From: Brevibacillus panacihumi W25
GTDB lineage: Bacteria > Bacillota > Bacilli > Brevibacillales > Brevibacillaceae
DNA: 64,000 nt
Direction of reading: 5' to 3'
Assembly: GCF_000503775.1 (NCBI RefSeq)
Contig: NZ_KI629782.1
Coordinates: 1,872,579 to 1,936,578, forward strand
The position numbers were made by a program, and so were the translations under genes. Below the pieces are notes generated by a model that was not told where the DNA came from, did no database searches, and saw nothing but the letters and a program-made list of their open reading frames with translations. Positions within the stretch are counted from its first letter, which is position 1. Each line of letters starts with the position of its first letter. Shown one piece after another: positions 26,945 to 34,394 of this stretch.

Positions 26945-27394
26945 TTAACCGAAAATACTCGGGATCTCCTTCATGCCTGCCTGCCGCATCAACACTGTCA
27001 TTTGACCACGATGATGGGCCTGGTGTGTGATCGTCAGTCGGAGTGAATCTCCGTTTCTCCACTGTCCTCCGGCGATCTCCTTCACCTCCAGAAGACTGGC
27101 ATCATCCCATTGTGTCATGACGGCGTTCAGCATCTCCCTGCTGATGGCGCGGTATTCTGCCGCAATCGCAGCTGCACTCGTCGGTTGCTCGGCCTGCGGT
27201 GCAGGAAAGCTAAGCCCCATGCTGCTCATGTAGTTAATCGATTGGACCAGATGCCAGGCGATCTCTCCCAATGTCCAGTGTCCTTCTGCAACCCGCTGAT
27301 TCAATGCCTCATCCGTCAAAGCCTCCAGCAGTTTGACGGTTATGGCTGACTCCTGCTCCCACTCTGCGGCAAAATCGGCTACTTTCGTAAACAT
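26945..27394 (-). CDS. DinB/YfiT-type four-helix metal-binding protein
   Basis: This DinB-like protein of about 149 residues shows the three-histidine metal site: His in GEIAWHLVQ and two in THQAHHRGQM. Family members include thiol-dependent S-transferases (bacillithiol-type) and DNA-damage-inducible proteins; the activity here is unknown. Several starts are possible: GGAGG is five bases before the ATG at 27397 and eight before the ATG at 27394, so I give the latter. It is monocistronic. Confidence 0.75.
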   Translation of the reverse strand: MFTKVADFAAEWEQESAITVKLLEALTDEALNQRVAEGHWTLGEIAWHLVQSINYMSSMGLSFPAPQAEQPTSAAAIAAEYRAISREMLNAVMTQWDDASLLEVKEIAGGQWRNGDSLRLTITHQAHHRGQMTVLMRQAGMKEIPSIFG

Positions 27395-27435
27395 CATCCA
27401 TTCCTCCCTCAAATGAACTCGTACATTCTCCAGTA

Positions 27436-27477
27436 TAAAAAACCTTCACTGACAGGATTAGTCAGTGAAGGTTTGGT
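27436..27477. terminator. Terminator between the FMN reductase and DinB genes
   Basis: AAAAAACCTTCACTGAC pairs perfectly with GTCAGTGAAGGTTT. On the minus strand it ends in a T run, so it terminates the FMN reductase gene. Confidence 0.9.
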
Positions 27478-27486
27478 TTTTAGACT

Positions 27487-28044
27487 CTATTGGTTTGATA
27501 CACTTGAAGCACCTTTCAGCGCGGTCTGCATATGCACCAGTTCTTGCGCCAGGTTGCTGATTCTGCTTAAGACATCTTCATCGATAATCTCATTTTGCTT
27601 GTTGAAGTGGTCCGCATGAGCGTAGACGAAGCCCGGTGCGACGTACGCACGGAAATATCCCGCGATTGGCTTCAACTGATTTTCGATAACGAGATAATGC
27701 TGATAGGTGCCGCCATTCGCTACGAAGCCCATCACCTTGTTGCGCATCGCCTGTGGAGGTATATGGTCGAACAGATTTTTCAATGCCCCGGTCATGGAGC
27801 CTTGGAAAATCGGTGTACCAATCAGATAGAAATCCGCCGATGACACAAGATCGATTACCTTTTTGGTATCGTCCGGGTAGGCGGCCGGATCTCTTCCGTC
27901 ACACAATGACATCTGATAATCCCGTAGGTCCAGCATCTCCACGTCGATCTCCGGAGCAAGCTTCTTTGCCTCATCCAGTACCTTTTGCACCAGGATACTT
28001 GTTTTGGCTCCGATGATCGTTCCTGATATCCCCAGTAATTTCAC
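27487..28044 (-). CDS. NAD(P)H-dependent FMN reductase (flavodoxin-like fold)
   Basis: The 185-residue protein has the N-terminal phosphate loop LLGISGTIIGAKTS, the conserved GTPIFQGSMTGALKNLFDH segment that contacts FMN, and the loop FVANGGTYQHYLV. It belongs to the SsuE/MsuE/ArsH-related NADPH:FMN reductases that supply reduced flavin or reduce quinones and dyes. The start is GTG with an AAAGGAGG site seven bases upstream. No flavin-dependent monooxygenase partner is adjacent, so the acceptor is unknown. Confidence 0.85.
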   Translation of the reverse strand: MKLLGISGTIIGAKTSILVQKVLDEAKKLAPEIDVEMLDLRDYQMSLCDGRDPAAYPDDTKKVIDLVSSADFYLIGTPIFQGSMTGALKNLFDHIPPQAMRNKVMGFVANGGTYQHYLVIENQLKPIAGYFRAYVAPGFVYAHADHFNKQNEIIDEDVLSRISNLAQELVHMQTALKGASSVSNQ

Positions 28045-28098
28045 GTTGACAACCTCCTTTTCCCTGCCATGTATATGTGTTTGGCTATTTGTTTTAGA

Positions 28099-29385
28099 CT
28101 ACGTCGTCAGTCCCAGCATTCGCGGCACCAAGAGGACGGCATCTGACCAGTACGTAATGATGAATAGGATGATAATCGCTACGATTAAGAACGGCATGGT
28201 CGCCTTGACCAGTCTCTCGAACTTCACCTCTGCGATGGAGGAGACGATAAACAGGCCGGTACCGACTGGCGGCGTCAGCAATCCAATCGTCAGGTTAATA
28301 CAGATGATCACCCCAAAATGGATCGGGTCGATCTGGAATGCTGTCACCAGCGGCATCAAGACAGGGACCAGGATAATCAGGGCGGCGATCCCGTCCAAAA
28401 TCATCCCGAGCAATAACAGAAGCAGGTTGACCAGCAGCAAGAAGACAAATGGATTATCCGATATGGACAGCATCGTGTTCGCGATCAACTGCGGAATTTG
28501 TTCAAACGCAATCATCCAGCCAAAGATATTGGCCATCGCGATCAGGAACGTAACAGTCGCCGTGCTGATTACCGTATTGATGAAAATTTGCGGCAGCTGC
28601 TTCAGATCGAGCTCCCGATACAGGAAGGCCCCTACGATAAAAGCAATCACACAGGCAATCGCCGCTGATTCTGTCGCCGTAAAGGCGCCGCTCAAGATAC
28701 CGAAAATGATTACGACCGGAACCAGCAGGGCCGGCAGCACGCTGACCGTACTTTTGACCATCTCATTTGCCGTTGCGCGATCGCTTTTGGGGAAGTTGTG
28801 CTTGTACCCCATATAAGCGATCAATCCAATAAACCCGATGCCATAGATGATTCCCGGGATGATCCCCGCCATGAAAAGGCCACCAATAGAGGAGCCGGAT
28901 AAAGTACCATAAATGATAAAAATCATGCTTGGCGGAATGATCGGCGCCACGATGGAGGAGGCAAGCGTCAGAGCTGATCCAAAGTCCCTCGTGTAGCCTT
29001 CCTTCTCCATCTCCGGAACCATGACCTTGCTCATCATCGCAGCTTGTGCATTGGCAGAGCCCAATATGGAAGCGAGGAACATGTTGGAGATGACCGTTAC
29101 ATACGCCAATCCTCCCCGCACATGCCCCACGAACACGCGGGCAAACTTGACCAGGCGCGTCGTAATGCCCCCTCCGTTCATAAGCTCACCCGCAAGCATG
29201 AACAGCGGAATCGCCAGCAGCCCGAAGTTTTCCAAGCCGGAGAAAAGGCGCATCGGAGTAGACGTAAGCAGCGTCGTATTGCCCATGAGGAAGAAATAAC
29301 AGATCGTGATCATGCCCAAGACGAGAGAAATCGGAATCCCGATCACCAGAAAAAGAAGGAAGAGCAGTATTACCAGGACGGTCAT
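28099..29385 (-). CDS. dctM: TRAP transporter large permease DctM
   Basis: This is the large membrane subunit of a tripartite ATP-independent periplasmic-type transporter, 428 residues and about 12 helices. Typical DctM blocks are MLAGELMNGGGITTRLVKFA, ILGSANAQAAMMSKVMVPEM and the Gly-rich GLLTPPVGTGLFIVSSIA. The frame is open from 29445, but AAAGGAGG sits before the ATG at 29385. That ATG overlaps the dctQ stop by four bases, so the genes are coupled. The solute is unassigned; family members carry C4-dicarboxylates, sialic acids or other organic acids. Confidence 0.92.
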   Translation of the reverse strand: MTVLVILLFLLFLVIGIPISLVLGMITICYFFLMGNTTLLTSTPMRLFSGLENFGLLAIPLFMLAGELMNGGGITTRLVKFARVFVGHVRGGLAYVTVISNMFLASILGSANAQAAMMSKVMVPEMEKEGYTRDFGSALTLASSIVAPIIPPSMIFIIYGTLSGSSIGGLFMAGIIPGIIYGIGFIGLIAYMGYKHNFPKSDRATANEMVKSTVSVLPALLVPVVIIFGILSGAFTATESAAIACVIAFIVGAFLYRELDLKQLPQIFINTVISTATVTFLIAMANIFGWMIAFEQIPQLIANTMLSISDNPFVFLLLVNLLLLLLGMILDGIAALIILVPVLMPLVTAFQIDPIHFGVIICINLTIGLLTPPVGTGLFIVSSIAEVKFERLVKATMPFLIVAIIILFIITYWSDAVLLVPRMLGLTT

Positions 29386-29864
29386 TGGACTTCCTCCTTT
29401 CGGAACATCTCGATCAAATTGGACAATACGTGAACCGCAGCACAAGTAAGTCCGACCGGTACAGCGCTAAACGGAATCCACATCGGCATGAGCAGGGCGC
29501 TGGACTTTTGGAACGCGACCCCGGGAGACAAGACCCATTGATAGCTGTAGTAGAGCATGAGTGCAAAAAACAGCAGAATCAGGATATGACCAATGATCAA
29601 CAGGATTTTTTGTACTCTCGCAGGCAAGTAATCCAGCAGAATGGTAACAGCGGCCTGGGACTTGTACTTCAGTCCCAGGCTGCCGCCGATAAAGCTGACC
29701 CATATCAGCAGGTAGACAGATACTTCTCCCGCCCACGAAAAGGGCGCATTAAGCAAATAGCGAAAGACGACTGCTAACGTAACGACGACGGCCATTGCCA
29801 ACATCAGCACAATGCCTAGGAGTTTTTCAATTCTGGATATGCCATCGCTCAATGCTTTCATCAT
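29382..29864 (-). CDS. dctQ: TRAP transporter small permease DctQ
   Basis: This is the small four-helix membrane subunit of the TRAP transporter, 160 residues. The DctQ signature is in WAGEVSVYLLIWVSFIGGSLGLKYKSQA. It lies 17 bp after dctP and overlaps dctM by 4 bp, so the transcript order is dctP-dctQ-dctM. GGGGGAAAG precedes tandem ATG codons. Confidence 0.9.
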   Translation of the reverse strand: MMKALSDGISRIEKLLGIVLMLAMAVVVTLAVVFRYLLNAPFSWAGEVSVYLLIWVSFIGGSLGLKYKSQAAVTILLDYLPARVQKILLIIGHILILLFFALMLYYSYQWVLSPGVAFQKSSALLMPMWIPFSAVPVGLTCAAVHVLSNLIEMFRKEEVQ

Positions 29865-29881
29865 GCTTTCCCCCTAGCTGG

Positions 29882-30940
29882 CTATTTGCGGAATGTATCC
29901 AGGAACTCTTTGATGAGAGGGTCTGTTGGACCATATTTTTCATCGAACTGCTTCATGTATGGTTCAAACAGCTTGGAATCGATTTCATAAATTTTCATGC
30001 CGTTGTCACTCAGGGTTTTCTTAAACTCTTCTTCCTGCCCTGCTCTCGTCGTTGCAGAGAAATTAGCCGCTGCGTCGATTGCTTCGCGGATAATCTGCTT
30101 GTCTTCTTCTGGCATCTTGTCGAAGTTTACCTTGCTCGCCATTGCGACTGCCGGCCACACCATGTGGTTGGTGACTGCGCCGTATTTTACGACCTCATAG
30201 TATTTGTTGGAGATCGCTGCATCCAGGTCCATGTCCATGCCGTCGATTACGCCTGTCTGTACAGCAGAGTATACTTCTGGCAGCGGCAAGCCTTCCGTAG
30301 CAGCCCCTGCAGACTTGTAGAAATCAGTCAGCGGCGGGCTCGGGGGGACGCGAAGCTTGAGACCGACCATATCTTCCGGTTTGAGAACTTCCTTGTCTTT
30401 AAACAGCATCACGCGCTGTCCCGCGAAGAAGTAGTCCAGGCCGATAAGCCCTTGCTCTTCGAGTGTGCCGAGGATTTTTTTGGAAACTTCCTCTTTGCGT
30501 GCTTTATTGGCCTCATCCAGGTCTTTAAAGGCATAAGGAGCCAGCCATGCTGCATAGGAAGGCGCACGGGAACTCAGATACGCTGCGGTGATGAAACCGA
30601 AATCTACAGAGCCGGAAGCGATTTGCTGCACCATGTCGGCTTCTGTCCCCAATTGGCTGGACGGATAGATTTCCAGCTTCATGCGGCCGCCGGAACGTTG
30701 ATCCAGCTCATCTCGGAACTTCTCAGCTGCCAGATGCCACATATGTGTCGGCGGCGTGATATGAGCCAGTTTAAAGTTGTAGGTAGGCTTGGCAGCGTCC
30801 GTGGAAGGCGCAGCATCACCAGGCTGTGAAGGCGCTGGCTGTGAAGACGTATTCGTTGCTCCCCCGCCACAGGCAGTTGTCATCAGCACCAGCAGAGAAA
30901 CGCTAATCAGGGAAGCGCCCCATTTTTTGAACCTCTTCAT
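29882..30940 (-). CDS. dctP: TRAP transporter substrate-binding lipoprotein DctP
   Basis: This is the extracytoplasmic solute receptor of the TRAP system, 352 residues, lipid-anchored on C24 of MTTACG. The DctP family region NFKLAHITPPTHMWHLAAEKF begins the mature domain. The organic-acid-binding Arg is expected in LKLRVPPSPPLTDFYKSAGA, and GVIDGMDMDLDAAIS follows. It is the first gene of dctPQM. A sigma-54-like element lies about 65-80 bp upstream. The divergent soluble chemoreceptor at 31284 suggests that uptake and taxis toward the same acid could be linked (inference). Confidence 0.92.
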   Translation of the reverse strand: MKRFKKWGASLISVSLLVLMTTACGGGATNTSSQPAPSQPGDAAPSTDAAKPTYNFKLAHITPPTHMWHLAAEKFRDELDQRSGGRMKLEIYPSSQLGTEADMVQQIASGSVDFGFITAAYLSSRAPSYAAWLAPYAFKDLDEANKARKEEVSKKILGTLEEQGLIGLDYFFAGQRVMLFKDKEVLKPEDMVGLKLRVPPSPPLTDFYKSAGAATEGLPLPEVYSAVQTGVIDGMDMDLDAAISNKYYEVVKYGAVTNHMVWPAVAMASKVNFDKMPEEDKQIIREAIDAAANFSATTRAGQEEEFKKTLSDNGMKIYEIDSKLFEPYMKQFDEKYGPTDPLIKEFLDTFRK

Positions 30941-31283
30941 TGTTTACCCCCAAATGTTTAAATTTTTGATGATAAATGTCGGAAAAATGCAAGATTCCGG
31001 CGGTGCCATGAAATTGCCACTAATCCGATTTTACTGAAATATCAGAAGTGTCTATGTAAATTGCTTAACGTATTATCCCAGTTTTTTGGACAAAAAGTGC
31101 TACTCTTCGGCATCATTTGTAACCTGTTTAACCTTTTTCTCCGCTTTTTTTCCTACTGTACTCCCAATGGACTGTAAGTTTCTAAATTTTTTATTTATAA
31201 TGAGATCATAGACAATTCCTACAATTCGCATTCTACCATGCTCCTGGAACAAAAAACACTGTTTGTGAAGGAGTTTGAAAGTG
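30941..31283. other. Divergent spacer between dctP and a chemoreceptor gene
   Basis: This 340-bp AT-rich spacer has no credible gene. It holds the sigma-54-like element at 31004-31019 and, on the minus strand, a TAATAC near 31070 that could be a -10 of dctP without a good -35. Confidence 0.5.
31004..31019 (-). promoter_or_regulatory. Sigma-54-like -24/-12 element upstream of dctP
   Basis: On the minus strand TGGCAA-TTTCA-TGGCA matches the consensus TGGCAC-N5-TTGCA, with invariant GG and GC at the right spacing and two mismatches. It lies 64 bp before dctP. No enhancer-binding protein gene is nearby. Confidence 0.4.
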
Positions 31284-32111
31284 ATGAGCCTGCTCGAGCA
31301 AGTTGTTCGCGTCTCTCCCCTCATGCATAAAATGGTTCTGTGCTTCGAGGAGGATTTTACCATGGGAGTGACCAATCGAGAGAGATTCCTGACTTATATC
31401 GCAGGACAATCCTTGCGTTTTGGCTTATCCGTCGACGATCCGATCCGTGAAGGAAGTCTCGCCAATTTCATCTTGAAAAATCAAAAACCAATCAGCAAAG
31501 TGATGGACTCATCTGTGTACGGAGTCGCGTATGTTGCTGGGGCAATTCCCATCGAGGAAGACGGTGCCGTCTGTGGCGCCCTTGTCTTTGGGGTCAGCCT
31601 TGACCGCCAGAACAAGCTGGCTCAGATTGCCCAGCATCTATCAGATATTGTAGAGGAGGTCTCCGCGCAATCCCGCGCTATGCAGAACGGTGCGGAATCC
31701 TTGTCCTCCCACAGTGAGCGCCTGTATCAAACCATGACGCTGATGCAAGAGCATTTGCATGCTACATTTACGGTTCTGAAATCCATCTCGCAGATCGCCA
31801 GGCAATCAGAAGTCCTGGGACTTAACGCCTCGATCGAAGCGGCACGCGCCGGAGAACATGGAAAAGGCTTTTCCATCGTAGCTGGAGAAATGCGGCGGCT
31901 TGCGTTGCACTCAAGTGATTTGGCAAGGGATATTTCCGACAAGCTTTCTTTTTTGCAAAATGAGATGGCCTCTTTGTCCAACATGGTCCTGGATTCCAAA
32001 AATCTCTCCAATCAGCAGGCACAGGGCATTGTCGAACTGGCTTCCTCGATTCATGAGGTTACGGAAGAGGCGCTGCACCTGCAGCAAATGTCACAAATTC
32101 AAGGGAAGTAG
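31284..32111 (+). CDS. Soluble methyl-accepting chemotaxis-type receptor (paralogue of the one at 22917)
   Basis: This cytoplasmic receptor of about 276 residues has no transmembrane helix. The N-terminal sensor (MSLLEQVVRVSPLMHK, then GAVCGALVFGVSLDRQNKLA) aligns with the receptor at 22917. The signalling tip reads [25 protein letters not shown] lies eight bases before a GTG at 31281 and eleven before the ATG at 31284; either may be used. It sits between the divergent dctPQM operon and two Crp/Fnr genes, 61 bp before the first of them. Confidence 0.85.
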   Translation: MSLLEQVVRVSPLMHKMVLCFEEDFTMGVTNRERFLTYIAGQSLRFGLSVDDPIREGSLANFILKNQKPISKVMDSSVYGVAYVAGAIPIEEDGAVCGALVFGVSLDRQNKLAQIAQHLSDIVEEVSAQSRAMQNGAESLSSHSERLYQTMTLMQEHLHATFTVLKSISQIARQSEVLGLNASIEAARAGEHGKGFSIVAGEMRRLALHSSDLARDISDKLSFLQNEMASLSNMVLDSKNLSNQQAQGIVELASSIHEVTEEALHLQQMSQIQGK

Positions 32112-32172
32112 TCTGCTGCACATTTGAATAACCTTTTTTGAGGCTTCAATCCAAGTGGAAGGAGTGTTCTCT

Positions 32173-32835
32173 ATGGTAATTCCTTATGAAACAGACGCGA
32201 AGTGGGAATCATTCCTGAAATACGGAACCAGGCAATTTTGGAAACGAAAAACGGTCATTTACAAGCAAGGCACAATGGGAGAAGGTTTTTACTATCTCCA
32301 TAAGGGCTTGGTCAAGATTGTATCCACTACCGTAAAGGGAAACGACCGCTTGCTCAATATTGTCGTTCCCGGACAAATTCTGGGGATACAATCCATGGAC
32401 CAGCAAACGCATTTCACTTCTGCCATTGCCGCCAAAAACTCGGTCGTCTACCATTTTTCCTGTTGTCAGTTTCAAGAGATGCTGAAAGTGCAGCCGGAGC
32501 TATTAACCCTTTTAACACAAACAATCCACCAAAAGATGCGGACTCTCGTATCCGCGATAAATATGAAGGCGCTTACATCTGAAGAGCATATTGCTACTCT
32601 TTTACTGAATATCTGCGAGGAATACAAAAACTACGAGGTTCCTCTCACCCAGCAGGATTTGGCTGACTGTGCAGGGCTGACTCGAATCACAGTCTATAAA
32701 ATTTTAAGACAGTGGAAAGAACAAGGCATGGTGGAATTCCAAAACCGGATGTTTACCATCAAGGACCCCGACCTGCTGCGTGCGACAGTGTACCCTGACA
32801 CAGCACCGGTAATCCCGTCGATCTGCGCGCGTTGA
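32173..32835 (+). CDS. Crp/Fnr-family regulator, first of a tandem pair
   Basis: The 220-residue protein has an N-terminal cyclic-nucleotide-binding beta-roll (KQGTMGEGFYYLHKGLVKIV, then LNIVVPGQILGIQSM) and a C-terminal winged HTH (VPLTQQDLADCAGLTRITVYKILRQWKEQGMV, the Crp recognition helix region, about residues 155-187). The PGQILG loop lacks the Arg-Ser pair needed for cAMP binding in E. coli Crp, so another signal is likely. Cys pairs near VYHFSCCQF could be redox-sensitive. The start at 32173 follows GGAG by eight bases. The second Crp gene begins 22 bp downstream. Confidence 0.85.
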   Translation: MVIPYETDAKWESFLKYGTRQFWKRKTVIYKQGTMGEGFYYLHKGLVKIVSTTVKGNDRLLNIVVPGQILGIQSMDQQTHFTSAIAAKNSVVYHFSCCQFQEMLKVQPELLTLLTQTIHQKMRTLVSAINMKALTSEEHIATLLLNICEEYKNYEVPLTQQDLADCAGLTRITVYKILRQWKEQGMVEFQNRMFTIKDPDLLRATVYPDTAPVIPSICAR

Positions 32836-32857
32836 TCCTTGGAAAAGGAGTGAATTC

Positions 32858-33511
32858 ATGACGAATCTTCGCTACCAGTGGTCTCCTTACCTGATGTACG
32901 GACAGAAGATGGAGGTGAAGAAAAATGTAGTCGTGTATCGCCAGGGAGAGCAGGGAAAAGGCTTCTATTACCTGGATCGCGGCGGACTTAAAATCATTCT
33001 CCTTTCTGCCAACGGACATGAACGAACGATAGACTACGTGCCTGTCGGGATGCTGTCAGGCGAGCATGGCGCTTACAAGGGCTCCTACTTGACCTCTGCC
33101 ATTACGACGAATCCCTCTATTTTGTACTACTTTTCCGATGAAGCATTGAACAATATCTGCATGGATCATCCCCAGGCAGCCGTGTTGTTCACCAATTCGC
33201 AAATCTTTAAAGTTCGCCTTTTGGCCGAGGTGATTGCTTTTCAGGACAGTCCGGTGGAGCAGCAAATGGCGCATTATCTGATCCGTCTGCACTCGATCCA
33301 TCAAAATGAAAACGTCCCGATCGACCAGACCTCCTTTGCCCGCTATATCGATGCCTCCCGCATCACGGTCAACAAAATCCTGCACAAATGGAAGGAAATG
33401 GGAATCATCGAACTTTCCCATAGAGGGGCAATACGCATTGTAGAAATAGATAAAATGAACGAGATTGCCACTCGGGAAGAAGAAAGCGTAGGCATCTCCT
33501 TATGGAAATAG
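32858..33511 (+). CDS. Crp/Fnr-family regulator, second of a tandem pair
   Basis: This 217-residue paralogue of its upstream neighbour has the same architecture: a beta-roll with YRQGEQGKGFYYLDRGGLKII and a shortened phosphate loop (VPVGMLSGEHGAY), then a winged HTH (DQTSFARYIDASRITVNKILHKWKEMGII). An AAGGAGTG site precedes the ATG. Tandem arrangement with a 22-bp gap indicates an operon from a local duplication with divergence. The effector is unknown. A terminator follows. Confidence 0.85.
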   Translation: MTNLRYQWSPYLMYGQKMEVKKNVVVYRQGEQGKGFYYLDRGGLKIILLSANGHERTIDYVPVGMLSGEHGAYKGSYLTSAITTNPSILYYFSDEALNNICMDHPQAAVLFTNSQIFKVRLLAEVIAFQDSPVEQQMAHYLIRLHSIHQNENVPIDQTSFARYIDASRITVNKILHKWKEMGIIELSHRGAIRIVEIDKMNEIATREEESVGISLWK

Positions 33512-33521
33512 GACTTACTAT

Positions 33522-33560
33522 GGGATCTGCCAGCGACAGCGGCAGATCCCTTCCGTTTTC
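33522..33560 (+). terminator. Terminator of the tandem Crp/Fnr operon
   Basis: GGGATCTGCC pairs with GGCAGATCCC around AGCGACAGC and is followed by a T-rich stretch. Confidence 0.85.
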
Positions 33561-33660
33561 TGACCCAGAATGAACCTTTCGAATCAGGATTTTCAATCTT
33601 GATTTTAGTATGTTGATGGAATTAAACATCATTGGAAGGTTACAGTGAGGTGATCGGGAC

Positions 33661-34293
33661 ATGTCGACAAATCAAGGAAAAAAGGCCGAGGAAACCAGAC
33701 GAAATATCCTCTCCGCTGCGGAAGAGCTGTTTATGACCCGCGGATACGACGCTGTGACCATGCGCGAAATTGCCAAAAAAGCGGGATGCTCGCATACCGC
33801 CATTCACATTTACTTCAGAGAAAAGGAAGCACTCCTTCTCGAACTCTCCCTCCCTATCCTGAACGCCCTGACAAAGCAGTTGGACGATATCATGAAACAA
33901 ATAGGGCTTCCCCATGAGAAGCTGACCACTCTCAGTCTCGCGTTGATTCGCTTTGGTTTGACCCATCGCAACATGTATCCCTTTATCTTTACGGTCAAAT
34001 CCTCCCCCGTCGATGAAGCGACTAAGCCATTGCTGGATATCAAGCATGTACGTCAGGAAATCTTCGCGAAATTCAAGCAGGCCATTCAGGATTCGTTGCC
34101 CTTCATAGAGAATGATGAGCGACTTTTGACAAATGTCCACATCCTTTTCTATACGCTGCATGGCATCATCGTCACGCATTCCTTGCCTGACGAAAGCGCC
34201 TTAGAGAGGATCGATCAACTAGCTCCCAGCTTTCGGGAAGCTTGTGATGTGCTGATCAGCGGGTTTCGCAGCAGAGCCATTCAGACTGAATAG
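33661..34293 (+). CDS. TetR/AcrR-family transcriptional regulator
   Basis: The 210-residue protein has the canonical TetR HTH at residues 12-58 (TRRNILSAAEELFMTRGYDAVTMREIAKKAGCSHTAIHIYFREKEALL, shown here in part: EELFMTRGYDAVTMREIA). The C-terminal ligand domain contains a TetR_C-like TLHGIIVTHSL. A GAGGTGAT site precedes the ATG. It is convergent with the amidohydrolase gene, so its target is not evident from position. It may act on the upstream regulator cluster or a distant locus. Confidence 0.87.
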   Translation: MSTNQGKKAEETRRNILSAAEELFMTRGYDAVTMREIAKKAGCSHTAIHIYFREKEALLLELSLPILNALTKQLDDIMKQIGLPHEKLTTLSLALIRFGLTHRNMYPFIFTVKSSPVDEATKPLLDIKHVRQEIFAKFKQAIQDSLPFIENDERLLTNVHILFYTLHGIIVTHSLPDESALERIDQLAPSFREACDVLISGFRSRAIQTE

Positions 34294-34329
34294 TTTCCCT
34301 CCTTTTCGAAAAAATACAGACGGTAGTAC

Positions 34330-34388
34330 ACGAAAAAAAGAGGCCGGACCTCAATCAGGAAATTTGCTGATCGGGTCCGGCCTCATTC
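34330..34388. terminator. Terminator between tetR-type and amidohydrolase genes
   Basis: GAGGCCGGACC pairs with GGTCCGGCCTC across a 22-nt loop, with a T run on the minus strand. It serves the amidohydrolase gene and probably both directions. Confidence 0.9.
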
Positions 34389-34394
34389 TGTTGA

